Made by a program: the position numbers and the translations under genes. Positions 29,519 through 40,215 of a stretch of DNA of 64,000 nucleotides are shown here, piece by piece. The DNA comes from Thermoplasmata archaeon (GTDB lineage Archaea; Thermoplasmatota; E2; DHVEG-1): positions 1 through 64,000 of the forward strand of contig JAHWGK010000007.1 of assembly GCA_020054495.1 (NCBI GenBank), in the 5' to 3' direction. Numbering within the stretch: the first letter of the stretch is position 1; every line of letters begins with the position of its first letter. The notes below the pieces were generated by a model. That model saw only the letters and a program-made list of their open reading frames with translations. It did no database searches and was not told where the DNA came from.

Positions 29519-30760
29519 ATGAACTCAGAAAAAATATCAGATAATACAAGTTGGGATTCTTTATTAGATGATAAATACCATAAACAACGATTTGATAAAA
29601 AAAAGCTTGATTCGCTAAAAATTAGGCCCTATAAAAATATTAAAATTTTTACTATAATATATGATAAAGTTTTTCTTAGTTTAGATGAAAAAATTGGCAA
29701 ATATAAAAGAATATTTTTGGTATCTTTATTGTTATTTTCAATCATTCCAGCTATAACATTTTTTATATCCTCATCGATTGAAAATACCTTATATCTTCCA
29801 GGTAATAATGATGGTTTTTTGGAGGACTATGTTGATTGGACTCATTTATTAGTTTTTGGTTTGGTTATTTTTGCAATTAAATATTTTTATGATAAGACGT
29901 CAGTTTTTTTTATAGAAATTGTGAACACTATAAAAAGGGAAAAATGTAGTCTAGCAGATTATAAAAAATTAAAAGATGATTCGGAAAAAAAATTCCAGAT
30001 AAGAAAAAAAAGCATTAAAGATATAAAATTATATTTAATATTAGTTCTAGGAGGTTCAATATTATTTTTTATGTTTACTTTTTATTCACAGATCAATAGG
30101 TCATATGACATTTGGCATTCTTTTAACTATCCACTAGGTCTCTTTTTTTATGCGATTTTAAACTTTATTACTTTTGTAATTATTTTACCAATAATTATCT
30201 ACCATTTTTTTGTTACCGTGGGTATTATAAAAAATTTTACAAAAACATTTACAGAAAAAAATGCATTATTAATTAGACCCTACAACACAGAAAACGCAGC
30301 AGGATTTGGTATTTGTGGGGAAATCGCTTTATCCTTGTATTTGATTACATTAATTCCTATCATTTTTATTATACTAGGAATTTTAAGACAAATTATTTTT
30401 ACTTCAGAAAAGGAGTTTGCTTTTATAGTATTTATTCCCATATATATAATAGGATTAATTATCATATTTCTCTATCCAATTATTACAGTTCACAAAGCTA
30501 TGAAAAGGACAAAAGAACTGGAACTACAAGGAGTAAGACATATTTATGATAAAAATTATAGGCAACTTATAAATTTTAAAAAATCTAAAAATTTAAATGA
30601 TGAAACTGTAACGTTAGAAAAACTTGAAAAACTGGGATTAGTTCTTAATGATTTTTCTAATATAAACGAATGGCCAATTAATTTACAAACAGCTAGACTT
30701 TACATTACTACAATTATAGTACCAATAGCAATATTCATATATCAAATATTTTTCCAATAA
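29519..30760 (+). CDS. multi-pass membrane protein, hypothetical
   Basis: ORF with several TM segments; no recognised motif. Confidence 0.6.
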   Translation: MNSEKISDNTSWDSLLDDKYHKQRFDKKKLDSLKIRPYKNIKIFTIIYDKVFLSLDEKIGKYKRIFLVSLLLFSIIPAITFFISSSIENTLYLPGNNDGFLEDYVDWTHLLVFGLVIFAIKYFYDKTSVFFIEIVNTIKREKCSLADYKKLKDDSEKKFQIRKKSIKDIKLYLILVLGGSILFFMFTFYSQINRSYDIWHSFNYPLGLFFYAILNFITFVIILPIIIYHFFVTVGIIKNFTKTFTEKNALLIRPYNTENAAGFGICGEIALSLYLITLIPIIFIILGILRQIIFTSEKEFAFIVFIPIYIIGLIIIFLYPIITVHKAMKRTKELELQGVRHIYDKNYRQLINFKKSKNLNDETVTLEKLEKLGLVLNDFSNINEWPINLQTARLYITTIIVPIAIFIYQIFFQ

Positions 30761-30789
30761 TAAAAAAAAATTTAATATTTAAAACAGGT

Positions 30790-31647
30790 TTATTTTTTAG
30801 ACAAAAAATACATTGAAAAATAAAATAATGAAAAACTTATTAAAAATAAAAATAAACCTTTTAATGTATTACAATTCCAATAATCATTATTTGTAATACC
30901 TCCGGTTATAAGGAAAAAAAATTCATCAATTATTAAACCAATTCCTATGCCAATAGACATTAAGAGAAGATGAAATAATTTTTTATTTAGTTTTAAACCA
31001 TAAAATACAATAACTGTAATTATTAAAAATAAAAGAAGCATTGTTCCAATAAAAAGATGGTGAATTTCATAACCAAATAATAAAAATGAAACTTCTGGAA
31101 TTAAAAATACATATACTCTTGAAATAATTATTATCAATATAATCGTAAAATATACTAAAAATAAATGTTTAATATTAGAGATAAGTAATAATTTGTTATC
31201 ATTTTTTAAATTACTATTGACTAATTTTTTGATTCTTTTATTATTCTTTAAAAAAGAGAGTAAAAATACATAAAAAGAAAAACAGATTAAAAGGATTATC
31301 ATACCAAAATATGATGGGAACTCCCAATAGCCTTGCCCGGTTTTTTCTTTTACTATTAGAAACACATATTGATCAATTATTAAACCTATGCTAAAAGTTA
31401 ACAAAATATCTTTAAATAAATTACTTTTGTTTTTAAATAAATTAAAAAGAGTCATCAAACAAATAAAAATCAGCAAAATAACTCCAAAATAAAAATGTTG
31501 AAAAGGTTCAATTTGAAAAATATTAGTTATAATCCAATTTATAATCCTAATAAAAATTATTATTGTAATTAGAGTGATAATAAAAAATGAGTTAAATGAT
31601 AATAAATCAGTTCTTAATAGTCTAGATCTATAATTATCTAAAACCAA
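30790..31647 (-). CDS. multi-pass membrane protein, hypothetical
   Basis: ORF with two similar halves (DQYVF/DEFFF motifs) and multiple TMs. Confidence 0.6.
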   Translation of the reverse strand: MVLDNYRSRLLRTDLLSFNSFFIITLITIIIFIRIINWIITNIFQIEPFQHFYFGVILLIFICLMTLFNLFKNKSNLFKDILLTFSIGLIIDQYVFLIVKEKTGQGYWEFPSYFGMIILLICFSFYVFLLSFLKNNKRIKKLVNSNLKNDNKLLLISNIKHLFLVYFTIILIIIISRVYVFLIPEVSFLLFGYEIHHLFIGTMLLLFLIITVIVFYGLKLNKKLFHLLLMSIGIGIGLIIDEFFFLITGGITNNDYWNCNTLKGLFLFLISFSLFYFSMYFLSKK

Positions 31648-32186
31648 TTAAAAACCTCTTCAGACCAATCAATTTTACCCATGTTATATTTTTTCATATT
31701 TTTAAATTTGTTATTAATTATTTCTATAATGGAGGACGCTACAGCATCAATTGATTTACTTGTAGTATCTATCTCAAAAATGTTATTCTTAGGATGAATC
31801 TCTACAGCCTCACAAAGGATAATATCAAGAAGTTCTGCCTCAAGATTCTCCTTTATTTTTTTTGCGTTCCATCCCTTTTTAGAAAGGTTTTTTCTAAGCT
31901 CAGCAGGATGACACCTAAGGACAATGACCTTATCAACATTTTTTAAAAGATGAGAGAGATGTCCTTCGATAAAAACAATGTTTTTTCCAATGTAGTTTTT
32001 TTTTATATGCTCATTAAATTTTTCAACATCTACAATCATAGAATCTCTTTTTTCATCTCTTCCGATTAAAAAAATTTTTTCACATGCAACCTTGTTTAAA
32101 TCAATTACTTCAAACCCATTTTTCTGTAAAATTTTAGAAATAGAGGTTTTTCCAGTCCCAGGTGTACCAGTAATTGCAATAATCAT
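31638..32186 (-). CDS. adenylate kinase family protein (Fap7-like)
   Basis: MIIAITGTPGTGKTSISKIL, VIDLNKVACEKIF, VLRCHPAELRKNLSKKGW. Confidence 0.88.
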   Translation of the reverse strand: MIIAITGTPGTGKTSISKILQKNGFEVIDLNKVACEKIFLIGRDEKRDSMIVDVEKFNEHIKKNYIGKNIVFIEGHLSHLLKNVDKVIVLRCHPAELRKNLSKKGWNAKKIKENLEAELLDIILCEAVEIHPKNNIFEIDTTSKSIDAVASSIIEIINNKFKNMKKYNMGKIDWSEEVFNWF

Positions 32187-32190
32187 GATT

Positions 32191-33495
32191 CTATATCAAC
32201 TCATGATAATCATATCCACGGAATCCTTCTTTAAAGCAGTAATATAATTCCTGGAAATCCTTTCTAAATTCTTTGACATCTGCTTTTATTCTCTTCGGAT
32301 CCTTATTATCTATAAGCGCTCTTTTATAGAATTCAGCTATTTCATCCATTTCCTTTTCTTTCATACCAAGTCTTGTAAGTTCAGGTGTCCCGAGCCTTAA
32401 CCCGGATGGGTTTAACGGATCTTTATCCCCAGGTATTGTATTCATATTTGTTACAATGCCAGCATCTTCAAGTTTTTTAGATGCCTCCCGTCCTTTACCA
32501 GGACCAATTGAAAGTAAAATCTGATGAGATTTAGTGAAGCCTAGTTTCTCACCAAATACTTTGAATCCTTTTTCATGAAGTGATTGAGCGAAGCTTTGTG
32601 CATTTTTTATAATCTGCTTGGCATATGCTTCACCAAATTCCAGATGCTCAGCAAATGCAATTGCCTTTGCTGCAACATGATGAAGATGATATGAAGATGT
32701 AACCCCCGGAAATACCCCAAAACCGAGTTTCCTCAAAAATGATTTATCTTCATCTGTATCCCCATCAGGATCTGAAACAATCATTCCACCCTGCGGACCG
32801 GGGAGAGTCTTATGAGTACTGCCACTCATCACATCTGCGCCATCTCTCAATGGATCCTGAAATTGTTTACCTCCAATAAGACCCAAAACATGCGCAGCAT
32901 CATAAACAAGATATGCACCTACATCATGTGCGGCCTCTGCAAGTTCTTTAATCGGACTTGGAAACAGAAAAACAGATCGCCCATTCAAAGCAAGCTTTGG
33001 TTTAACTTTTTTAATAAGTTTTATAGCACCATCAACGTCAATATTCATTTCTTCATCACTAAACGGATAGGATAAAAGATTTATACCTCTAACACCAGCA
33101 GCCCCCCACTTACCAAAAGAGATATGAGCACCATTAGCAAGATCTAAAACAGTTGCGGTCTCACCTGGCTTCATCAATGCTTTTAAAATCGCCATATTAG
33201 CAGTTGTTCCCGCAGTCGGTCTGACATCAGCGTAACTGCATTTAAAAAGTTTCTTTGCAAGTTCCATTGCTTTTTCTTCAACACGGTCAAAAAAAGTGCA
33301 ACCCTCATAGTATCTATGTCCAGGTGTACCTTCTGCATATCTACCATGAAAATCACTAATCAACATTTCTCGACAAAGCGGTGAAAGCACATTTTCACTT
33401 GCAATCATTGGGAGGGAATTAGAAAAAAACTCATTGTTTTTCTTTGCCTGTTTTCTGATATATTCAACCTCGTTGTACCAACTCATAAGAACCAC
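32191..33495 (-). CDS. glyA: serine hydroxymethyltransferase
   Basis: LPMIASENVLSP, HGRYAEGTPGHRYYEGC, DAAHVLGLIGG, MSGSTHKTLPGPQGG. Confidence 0.95.
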   Translation of the reverse strand: MVLMSWYNEVEYIRKQAKKNNEFFSNSLPMIASENVLSPLCREMLISDFHGRYAEGTPGHRYYEGCTFFDRVEEKAMELAKKLFKCSYADVRPTAGTTANMAILKALMKPGETATVLDLANGAHISFGKWGAAGVRGINLLSYPFSDEEMNIDVDGAIKLIKKVKPKLALNGRSVFLFPSPIKELAEAAHDVGAYLVYDAAHVLGLIGGKQFQDPLRDGADVMSGSTHKTLPGPQGGMIVSDPDGDTDEDKSFLRKLGFGVFPGVTSSYHLHHVAAKAIAFAEHLEFGEAYAKQIIKNAQSFAQSLHEKGFKVFGEKLGFTKSHQILLSIGPGKGREASKKLEDAGIVTNMNTIPGDKDPLNPSGLRLGTPELTRLGMKEKEMDEIAEFYKRALIDNKDPKRIKADVKEFRKDFQELYYCFKEGFRGYDYHELI

Positions 33496-33543
33496 TCAAA
33501 AGCTATATCTAAAATACTCATAAAAAGGTAATGGAAATATAAT

Positions 33544-34635
33544 TTAAATTTCAATAATTTCGCGGGGTGTTTTTGTCAGAAGTTCTACTCCATCCTTTTT
33601 TATTAAAACATCATCTTCTATTCTTACACCGCCAAAACCCGGTATATAAACACCTGGTTCTATAGTAAACACCATATTTTCTTTTAACTCAACTTCACAA
33701 ATATTACTAAATCTTGCACCTCTATCATGAACAGAAAGACCAAGAGAATGCCCAGTAGAATGAATAAAACGACCTTTAAACTGTGTCCCTTCTATAAAAG
33801 AATTTACTGCGTTATGCACTTCATATGCTTTTAAACCAGGCTTTACCATATCAAAACCAATTCTCTGAGCTTCTTGAACAGTTTCATACATGTCCTTTTG
33901 CTCATTACTAGCTTTACCAAATACGAAAGTTCTTGTAATATCAGAATTATATTTTTTAAAACAAGCGCCAAAGTCACATAAAACAAAATCACCATACTTC
34001 AGCGGAGTAGCACCATGACTATAATGAGGTTGCGAAGTATTTTTTCCAAAAGACGATATTGTATCAAAAGCAGATTTATCAGCACCATTCTTTTGCATTA
34101 AGTAATCAATTTCTGCTGCAAGCTCAAACTCATACATGTCTTCGTGTAAAATTTGTGGGATCTTCTCCATTACTTTATCTGTTATCCCACAAGCTTTCTT
34201 TATCAATTCTATTTCAGATTCATCTTTGACAAGTCTTGTTTTCGCAAAAGAATCTGAAACATCAAAGAAGTCTGACCCAGGAAATCTATTTTTTAGTTTA
34301 CAATATTCTCTATGTGAAATCCCATGGAAATTTAATCCAATAGTTCTAGAAGAAGAGATACTGTCTTTCATAATACTTATTAAATCCTCTTCATTTTTGT
34401 AAACTTTAACATTTACATCCGATTTTTTAGCCGCTTCTGCTTCAAGTTCAGAGACAATAATATCAATATTTCCATATGGAAACAAAAAAGCTACAGATCC
34501 TTCAAAAAGACCTTTTTCAAGGCCAGTAACATAAAAAAAATTGTCATCAATAAATGGTTCGGCTGAGTTTTTTATTATTATTACCTCAGGTTTTTTTTCC
34601 AATTTATTAAAAATATTTTTAACTCTTTTCTCCAC
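33544..34635 (-). CDS. Xaa-Pro peptidase (M24)
   Basis: FVLCDFGACFKKYNSDITRTFVFG, HSTGHSLGLSVHD, ENMVFTIEPGVYIPGFGGVRIEDD. Confidence 0.93.
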   Translation of the reverse strand: MEKRVKNIFNKLEKKPEVIIIKNSAEPFIDDNFFYVTGLEKGLFEGSVAFLFPYGNIDIIVSELEAEAAKKSDVNVKVYKNEEDLISIMKDSISSSRTIGLNFHGISHREYCKLKNRFPGSDFFDVSDSFAKTRLVKDESEIELIKKACGITDKVMEKIPQILHEDMYEFELAAEIDYLMQKNGADKSAFDTISSFGKNTSQPHYSHGATPLKYGDFVLCDFGACFKKYNSDITRTFVFGKASNEQKDMYETVQEAQRIGFDMVKPGLKAYEVHNAVNSFIEGTQFKGRFIHSTGHSLGLSVHDRGARFSNICEVELKENMVFTIEPGVYIPGFGGVRIEDDVLIKKDGVELLTKTPREIIEI

Positions 34636-34726
34636 TATTACACCACCATAATAAAAAAAGAAAAGAAGGATGATATGAAATAATAGTTAAATGAACGAAC
34701 CCCTGAATAAAGGATAAAAATGTTAA

Positions 34727-35122
34727 TTATTTGTATCCTTTGACTAGAGTTTGTAGTTCCGTTAAATCGTTTCTAATAGTTTGCACTTGTTTCATTTTTT
34801 CTTGTTCGAAACTCTTTAGAATCTGTGGCAACCGTTTAGTAAGTTTATATATATGGACAGGTCTTCCTTTACCCTTTTTCTTTAAATCTCTTTTCTTAGC
34901 CCATCCTCTCCGTCTCATTTCCTGCATTGCAACACTTACTTCTGGCTGTCTAAGATCTGCACCTTGTTCGACATCCGCACATCGACATTCTTCAACTTGT
35001 GAGATGTACATCAATGTCTTAGCCAGATTTTTTGGCATCCCCAATTCAGCAAATAATTGAACTGCTTTATCGTCTTTTTCATCCAATACAAACGAATTTT
35101 TTCGCTTCATGTTCTCCTCCAA
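34727..35122 (-). CDS. HTH transcriptional regulator (TrmB/MarR-like)
   Basis: winged helix: GMPKNLAKTLMYISQVEECRCADVEQGADLRQPEVSVAMQEMRRRGWA. Confidence 0.7.
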   Translation of the reverse strand: MEENMKRKNSFVLDEKDDKAVQLFAELGMPKNLAKTLMYISQVEECRCADVEQGADLRQPEVSVAMQEMRRRGWAKKRDLKKKGKGRPVHIYKLTKRLPQILKSFEQEKMKQVQTIRNDLTELQTLVKGYK

Positions 35123-35143
35123 TCGTAAATCATCCGTTAGTAT

Positions 35144-35629
35144 TTATATTTTTCTTATTTTTTCAATTCCAGATACGTCTTTATTATTGAAATTTCTAAT
35201 TTTAATTTCACTTTCGCCAAGAATCTTCTTGGCAAGCTCATCCGGATATTCGCCTGAGAACACTATTTCTTTAACACCTGCATTTATTAACATTTTTACA
35301 CATACGATACAAGGAGTGTTTGTACAATACAAAACAGAATTCTTTATAGAAGTACCAAAAACAGCGGCTTGAATAATTGCATTCTGTTCAGCATGAAGTC
35401 CTCTACAAAGCTCATGTCTTTCACCAGACGGAACATTTTGCTCTTCTCTGAGACAACCGACTTCTGAGCAATGCTTAAGTCCTTTCGGAGCGCCATTATA
35501 TCCAGTGCTAAGTATGTGTTTGTCTTTTACAAGTATCGCACCTACTTTTCTTCTCATACAAGTACTTCTCTTTGAAACAACATGAGCCATTTCCATAAAG
35601 TATTCATCGTATGATGGTCTTGCTCCCAT
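35144..35629 (-). CDS. dCMP deaminase-like
   Basis: [48 protein letters not shown]...[13 protein letters not shown]...[17 protein letters not shown]. Confidence 0.9.
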   Translation of the reverse strand: MGARPSYDEYFMEMAHVVSKRSTCMRRKVGAILVKDKHILSTGYNGAPKGLKHCSEVGCLREEQNVPSGERHELCRGLHAEQNAIIQAAVFGTSIKNSVLYCTNTPCIVCVKMLINAGVKEIVFSGEYPDELAKKILGESEIKIRNFNNKDVSGIEKIRKI

Positions 35630-35769
35630 AAAAATCAAGAGATAATAGTTAGAAGCGCTTAATAAAATTACTATTTTATGAACTTCTTTAAAATTAGAAC
35701 ACATCGCTACTATTAAAAGCAAGGAACTCATATCTAGACAAAATATTTTCAAATGTGGGGATGAGAAAA

Positions 35770-36096
35770 ATGGCACATAAATATGGAATTTATCAATCTA
35801 CCTCTAAAAGTTGTGTATTCTACAAACAAGATGAAGATGGTAATCAATCAACTTTCAATATCTTTATTGCACCTTCAAAAGATGAAACAGAGAAGAAAAA
35901 AGTCTTTGCTTTTATTGACAATGAACAAATGAAGAAAGACAATTGGGCAGTGACTAAAGAATCTGGCATTAAAGATGTAATTGAAGCATTTGGCGGATGG
36001 GCAGCAGATGCACCGATTGTCTTTGGATTAGAAGCTCAAAAAAGTATGAGCCAATGCCTAAGTTCAGTATTATTAAATGAGAATATAGAATTATAA
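35770..36096 (+). CDS. hypothetical protein
   Basis: [39 protein letters not shown]... Confidence 0.55.
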   Translation: MAHKYGIYQSTSKSCVFYKQDEDGNQSTFNIFIAPSKDETEKKKVFAFIDNEQMKKDNWAVTKESGIKDVIEAFGGWAADAPIVFGLEAQKSMSQCLSSVLLNENIEL

Positions 36097-36122
36097 AATA
36101 GGCTTTTATCTCTAACAATTGA

Positions 36123-37043
36123 TTAATTTTTCAACTTAACTTCAATATCCTGGAAATCTTTTGATACAATAGTGTTCTTAAAAATCTTCTTAGCCTCATC
36201 TTCCAATATATGATTATCAAAATACCTGGGACTAATGTGTGTTAAAATCAACCTTTCAACATTAGCCTTTTTAGCAATCTCTGCAGCCTGAGATGCAGTA
36301 GAATGCCCATATTCACCTGAAAGATCCTTAAGGCTGGTATCAAAGGTTGCCTCATGAATCAAGACATCTGCATTTTTTGCAAACCTAACCATCTCATCAA
36401 TTGGTACGGTGTCTCCAGATATTACAATCTTCCTTCCGTTTCTAGGGGGTCCAAGTACCATATCCGGCGTAATTTTCCTACCATCCTTCAAAGTTATGGT
36501 TTCTCCTCGTTGTAGTTTACTAAAAAGGTGACCTTCTGGAATACCAAGTTTTAATGCTTTTGGTTTGTCAAATTTACCAGGTCGCAATTTTTCTTTAAGG
36601 GCATATGCAATTGCTGGAACTCCGTGTTTAACTTTTAAAACATGTATGAAATATTCTTCAAAATCAAGAATATCTCCTCCGCTAATCTCATGCGAGATTA
36701 TTTGATAGTTTGGTTTAAAATAACCAAGTGATAAGAGCTGATCAACAAGTTTGTTAATACCCTTGGGTCCATAGACATGTAGAGGAATGTCTCTATCATT
36801 TAACTGCATTGTTTGTATTAGGCCTGGCAAACCAAGAAAATGATCCCCATGAAAATGCGTAATAAAAACTTTGGATATCTGCATATAACTGAGTTTTGAT
36901 TTCTGAAATTGTCGCTGGGTACCCTCTCCGCAATCAAAGAGTATTACTTCGCCAGCTCTTTTTAATGCTATTGAAGCAACATTACGTTTCACAGTTGGCC
37001 AGCTACCGCCAGTTCCAAGGAGTATTATATTAAGCTGCGTCAT
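36123..37043 (-). CDS. rnz: ribonuclease Z
   Basis: LLGTGGSWPTVKRNVASI, FITHFHGDHFLGLPGLIQTMQL, VISGDTVP, LIHEATF, GHSTASQAAEIAKKANV, LTHISPRY. Confidence 0.95.
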   Translation of the reverse strand: MTQLNIILLGTGGSWPTVKRNVASIALKRAGEVILFDCGEGTQRQFQKSKLSYMQISKVFITHFHGDHFLGLPGLIQTMQLNDRDIPLHVYGPKGINKLVDQLLSLGYFKPNYQIISHEISGGDILDFEEYFIHVLKVKHGVPAIAYALKEKLRPGKFDKPKALKLGIPEGHLFSKLQRGETITLKDGRKITPDMVLGPPRNGRKIVISGDTVPIDEMVRFAKNADVLIHEATFDTSLKDLSGEYGHSTASQAAEIAKKANVERLILTHISPRYFDNHILEDEAKKIFKNTIVSKDFQDIEVKLKN

Positions 37044-37254
37044 CTAAAAAGGAGATAATACTCTATTGTAAAAGGATTGTGGTTATTTTTCATTATTAAT
37101 GGTTTATCAAGGATAATATAATCTTGTTTCCAGAAACAACTAGTAATCTATATATTTATGGAATTATCGAGGAATAACTTGATTTTACACAGCGGACATT
37201 TCATTTATTTTCCCGCGCTCGATATTAAATTTCATAACAACTATTTAACCGTAT

Positions 37255-37500
37255 CTAAATAGCATAAGATAATGCCTCATCACTTGTTATTTCTCTAATT
37301 CGCTCCTCGTCTACCCATTTATCAAATAGACTCTTTTGAATAGGAAATTCAAAATTCTTCTTATCTGTGTACATCATTAAAGTGTATACATCTTTGTTTT
37401 TGCCTTTCTCAAAGCCATATAATACACTAAATGCTATTTTGTGGCAGTTACTCAATTTAAATCCATAGTAGCTTCCTACTTTAATTTTTAGTTTTAACAT
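37255..37500 (-). CDS. small hypothetical protein
   Basis: 81-aa ORF with upstream SD. Confidence 0.5.
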   Translation of the reverse strand: MLKLKIKVGSYYGFKLSNCHKIAFSVLYGFEKGKNKDVYTLMMYTDKKNFEFPIQKSLFDKWVDEERIREITSDEALSYAI

Positions 37501-37531
37501 AAAATCCCTCCCTCAAACTATCAAGAGATAG

Positions 37532-37726
37532 TTATTCATGTTTTTCCTTCTGTTTCCCTTTATCTTTATATCTCCAACCATAACCTGGGTATCTCATTGC
37601 TTTGAAATCTTTTAAAAATTCATTAAACGCTATTGAATTACGGAAACGGATTAATCTTACTACATCCCCTGTTTTTTCATCAAATAACTCGATTACTTCT
37701 CTATATTTCGTTCCAACCCTACCCAT
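37532..37726 (-). CDS. small hypothetical protein
   Basis: 64-aa ORF MGRVGTKYREVIELFDEKTGDVVRLIRFRNSIAFNEFLKDFKAMRYPGYGWRYKDKGKQKEKHE. Confidence 0.5.
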   Translation of the reverse strand: MGRVGTKYREVIELFDEKTGDVVRLIRFRNSIAFNEFLKDFKAMRYPGYGWRYKDKGKQKEKHE

Positions 37727-37881
37727 TTTCCCTCCATAGCTACATACAATCTCATAACGTTTATTTGTTTAAAAACCTATAACCCACGGAGCGTGATAAT
37801 ATCTTGTGGAATAAAAAAAATAAGAGAAGAAAGGTATTTAAATCAAGATATTTAAAATCTAGGTGATTTCGAAAATTTTTT

Positions 37882-38031
37882 CTAAAATCTTTTTGGTTTA
37901 CGTTTCTGAAAACATTCCTTACAATAGACAGGCCTGCTGCCATCTGGTTTGAAAGGAACTTCTGTTTCCTTACCGCATTCTGCACAAGTTACTTTATGCA
38001 TTTCTCTATTTTCTCTATTTTCATCATACAT
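37882..38031 (-). CDS. small CxxC/CxxC zinc-binding protein
   Basis: 49 aa, not in track: MYDENRENREMHKVTCAECGKETEVPFKPDGSRPVYCKECFQKRKPKRF. Confidence 0.8.
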   Translation of the reverse strand: MYDENRENREMHKVTCAECGKETEVPFKPDGSRPVYCKECFQKRKPKRF

Positions 38032-38236
38032 TTTTACAATTTTCCTTTTCGTTCAATTAGAACTTTAAATCAGGTAGATTAAAGATTAGTATTTAAGGCT
38101 TCCCCATAATATTTTATTACAACATCTGTCACAAAACCCAGTGTCACTGGACTGATTTCATTTCAAACAAAACGATGCTCTATTGATGTAGTAGGATGAT
38201 TAAAAAAAAAATCAATCCCCTCTCTGTTTGTTTTTT

Positions 38237-38317
38237 TGTGCAGGTCTCACAGAAGCCACCATTCGAAATCGCTACAAAGAGCTTGCAGAAAAACTAGATA
38301 TAGGCATCATACTGTAG
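38237..38317 (+). pseudogene. transcription factor B (TFB) C-terminal remnant
   Basis: In-frame [26 protein letters not shown]-stop resembles the TFB C-terminus; no upstream TFB coding. Confidence 0.65.
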
Positions 38318-38334
38318 GCTTATCGTTCTACCAA

Positions 38335-38649
38335 TTAGCTTTTCTTTTTAGTTGTTAAGGTTATTTCAATTGACGACACATTAGAAGTTCTGCCTTCCTC
38401 GTTTGTCATGGATTCCGTGCTTATTTTTATTTCTTTGACTTTGGCATCTGTTACAAACCTGTTTCTTGTTATTTCTGCTGCGTCTACTGCGGTACTTATA
38501 GACCGTCCTCTAGCTTTTATTATTACCTCATCCGAACCACTACCTTGAAACTGTGTTACTATTGCAAGTACATAGCTCATTGGTGGTTTCTTTCCAACAT
38601 ATATTACGTTTTCATCAGTTCTTTTTTCTTTAGCTGTTTCTTCTGCCAT
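38335..38649 (-). CDS. alba: DNA/RNA-binding protein Alba
   Basis: [52 protein letters not shown]. Confidence 0.95.
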   Translation of the reverse strand: MAEETAKEKRTDENVIYVGKKPPMSYVLAIVTQFQGSGSDEVIIKARGRSISTAVDAAEITRNRFVTDAKVKEIKISTESMTNEEGRTSNVSSIEITLTTKKKS

Positions 38650-38884
38650 ACTTTTTTTCCTCTCTCAATCTATAATCTAACAGCTTCTTCTACTTTATAA
38701 ATTTTCCATATCTGGCGGTATATCCACCATTTATCTCTTCACCAAACTTTGAGTGTCAATATAGAATAACCCTACTCTATAATCTGCATAATTTACAGGT
38801 TTTTTCCATCAACCAGTATTAGTTAAGAATGATAATTGCAGATGCTCAGTAAAGGATATTGAAATATCTGTTACTTGTGAAACC

Positions 38885-39124
38885 TTGTTACCAAAAATGA
38901 GTGCATATATCTTATTGTCTTTACATCCAACAAAGAATGATGTTAGTTTCGATAGTAAAAAGATTGAACAAGAGTATAGAATTTCTGAAGAAGAACCAGC
39001 TGTAGATTGTTGGTATAACAAAGTTCCAGTTAGAATAAAAGGTGGAAAAGTCACTTTGGATATATCAAAAGGTGAAACAATCTTATTTGATGAAGAAAAA
39101 ATAGGTACTTGGCACTTTTCATAG
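38885..39124 (+). CDS. hypothetical protein; coding appears to continue upstream without a canonical start
   Basis: Frame open and protein-like upstream (QPVLVKNDNCRCSVKDIEISVTCETLLPKM...). Confidence 0.4.
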   Translation: MLPKMSAYILLSLHPTKNDVSFDSKKIEQEYRISEEEPAVDCWYNKVPVRIKGGKVTLDISKGETILFDEEKIGTWHFS

Positions 39125-39179
39125 TTAACAGTATTAAGGTTTACTCCCAAAAGTTATATTATCCTCGATAGACTAGATA

Positions 39180-40202
39180 TTATTTTTCATATACAACAAA
39201 ATAACGATTGAGACTTCTATGCGCCCTAAAATTGTGTTTTTCAACCTTTGAAAAAAACTTTTCACCAATATATATAAGATCTTCATTTGATAGTCCAATT
39301 ACAGCTCTACCGCCATTTTTCAATAATCTAGACATACTTTCAAAAGCTCGCATATAAAGATTATTCATTTTTTCCCCTTTTGTAGTGGTTGATTTTCCAT
39401 ATGGTAGGTCTGTTACGATCGCATCAACTTTATCGATGTGACTTCCAATATCACCTATATCAGAACAATAAAGCTTGTAATCATTAACTTTGTAGAAATC
39501 AAGAGTTTTTTTACACCCCTCAATCATTTTATTTTCTATATCACTACCAATCACTCTTGCACCTATTAAACCCGCCTCAAGTAGTATTCCACCGGTACCA
39601 CAAAAAGGGTCTAACAAGATCTCATCTTTTTTTATAATAGATAGACAAACCAGAGCACGTGCAAGTTTAGGATGCAAAGAGATTGGTGAAAAAAACGGAC
39701 GATTTTGAACCTTTCTCTCTTCAAATTGACTTCTATTTACCTCAGCTGATTTTAAACCAACATATACAGTCGAATCAGTGATTAATCCACGAACCTCAAT
39801 GTCAGGATTTTCAAGAGTTACCTCTCTGCCTTTAGTGTATATTTCTGCTAATGCTTTAACTATTGGCTGTGAATCAATATTTTTTGATCTATTTTTGTAT
39901 TTTATAGCTATTGATCCTTTTTTTTCAATAATTTTTGGAGATAATTGTTTCTTTAATTCTCCACTAGACGGCAAACAAGAAAACAAGAACTGATCCATGT
40001 AAAAAGTATATGATAATCTGCCTGTCAAATTCTTTATAATATTTTCATTTGAATTTGTTTCTATGAGCAGAACATCCTCATTTGACTCTAAAATATTGTA
40101 ATCAATATTTTCAGTTTCCAAGCATGCCAGAATTTCAGCTAAGGGCAGAGTTTTATGTTCTTTTGAGAGTTCAAATAGATATTTCATGACATTCCTTGGC
40201 AA
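39180..40202 (-). CDS. tRNA (guanine-N2) dimethyltransferase, Trm-G10-like (THUMP + methyltransferase)
   Basis: LLDPFCGTGGILLEAGLIGARVIGSDI; VDAIVTDLPYGKST. Confidence 0.9.
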   Translation of the reverse strand: MPRNVMKYLFELSKEHKTLPLAEILACLETENIDYNILESNEDVLLIETNSNENIIKNLTGRLSYTFYMDQFLFSCLPSSGELKKQLSPKIIEKKGSIAIKYKNRSKNIDSQPIVKALAEIYTKGREVTLENPDIEVRGLITDSTVYVGLKSAEVNRSQFEERKVQNRPFFSPISLHPKLARALVCLSIIKKDEILLDPFCGTGGILLEAGLIGARVIGSDIENKMIEGCKKTLDFYKVNDYKLYCSDIGDIGSHIDKVDAIVTDLPYGKSTTTKGEKMNNLYMRAFESMSRLLKNGGRAVIGLSNEDLIYIGEKFFSKVEKHNFRAHRSLNRYFVVYEK

Positions 40203-40215
40203 TTACTTGTCATTT

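Noticed and set aside
38809-39150. 113-aa minus ORF
   Set aside because: Plus-strand frame (QPVLVKND...KIGTWHFS) looks more protein-like; minus translation is Ser/Phe/Leu-rich and lacks an SD.
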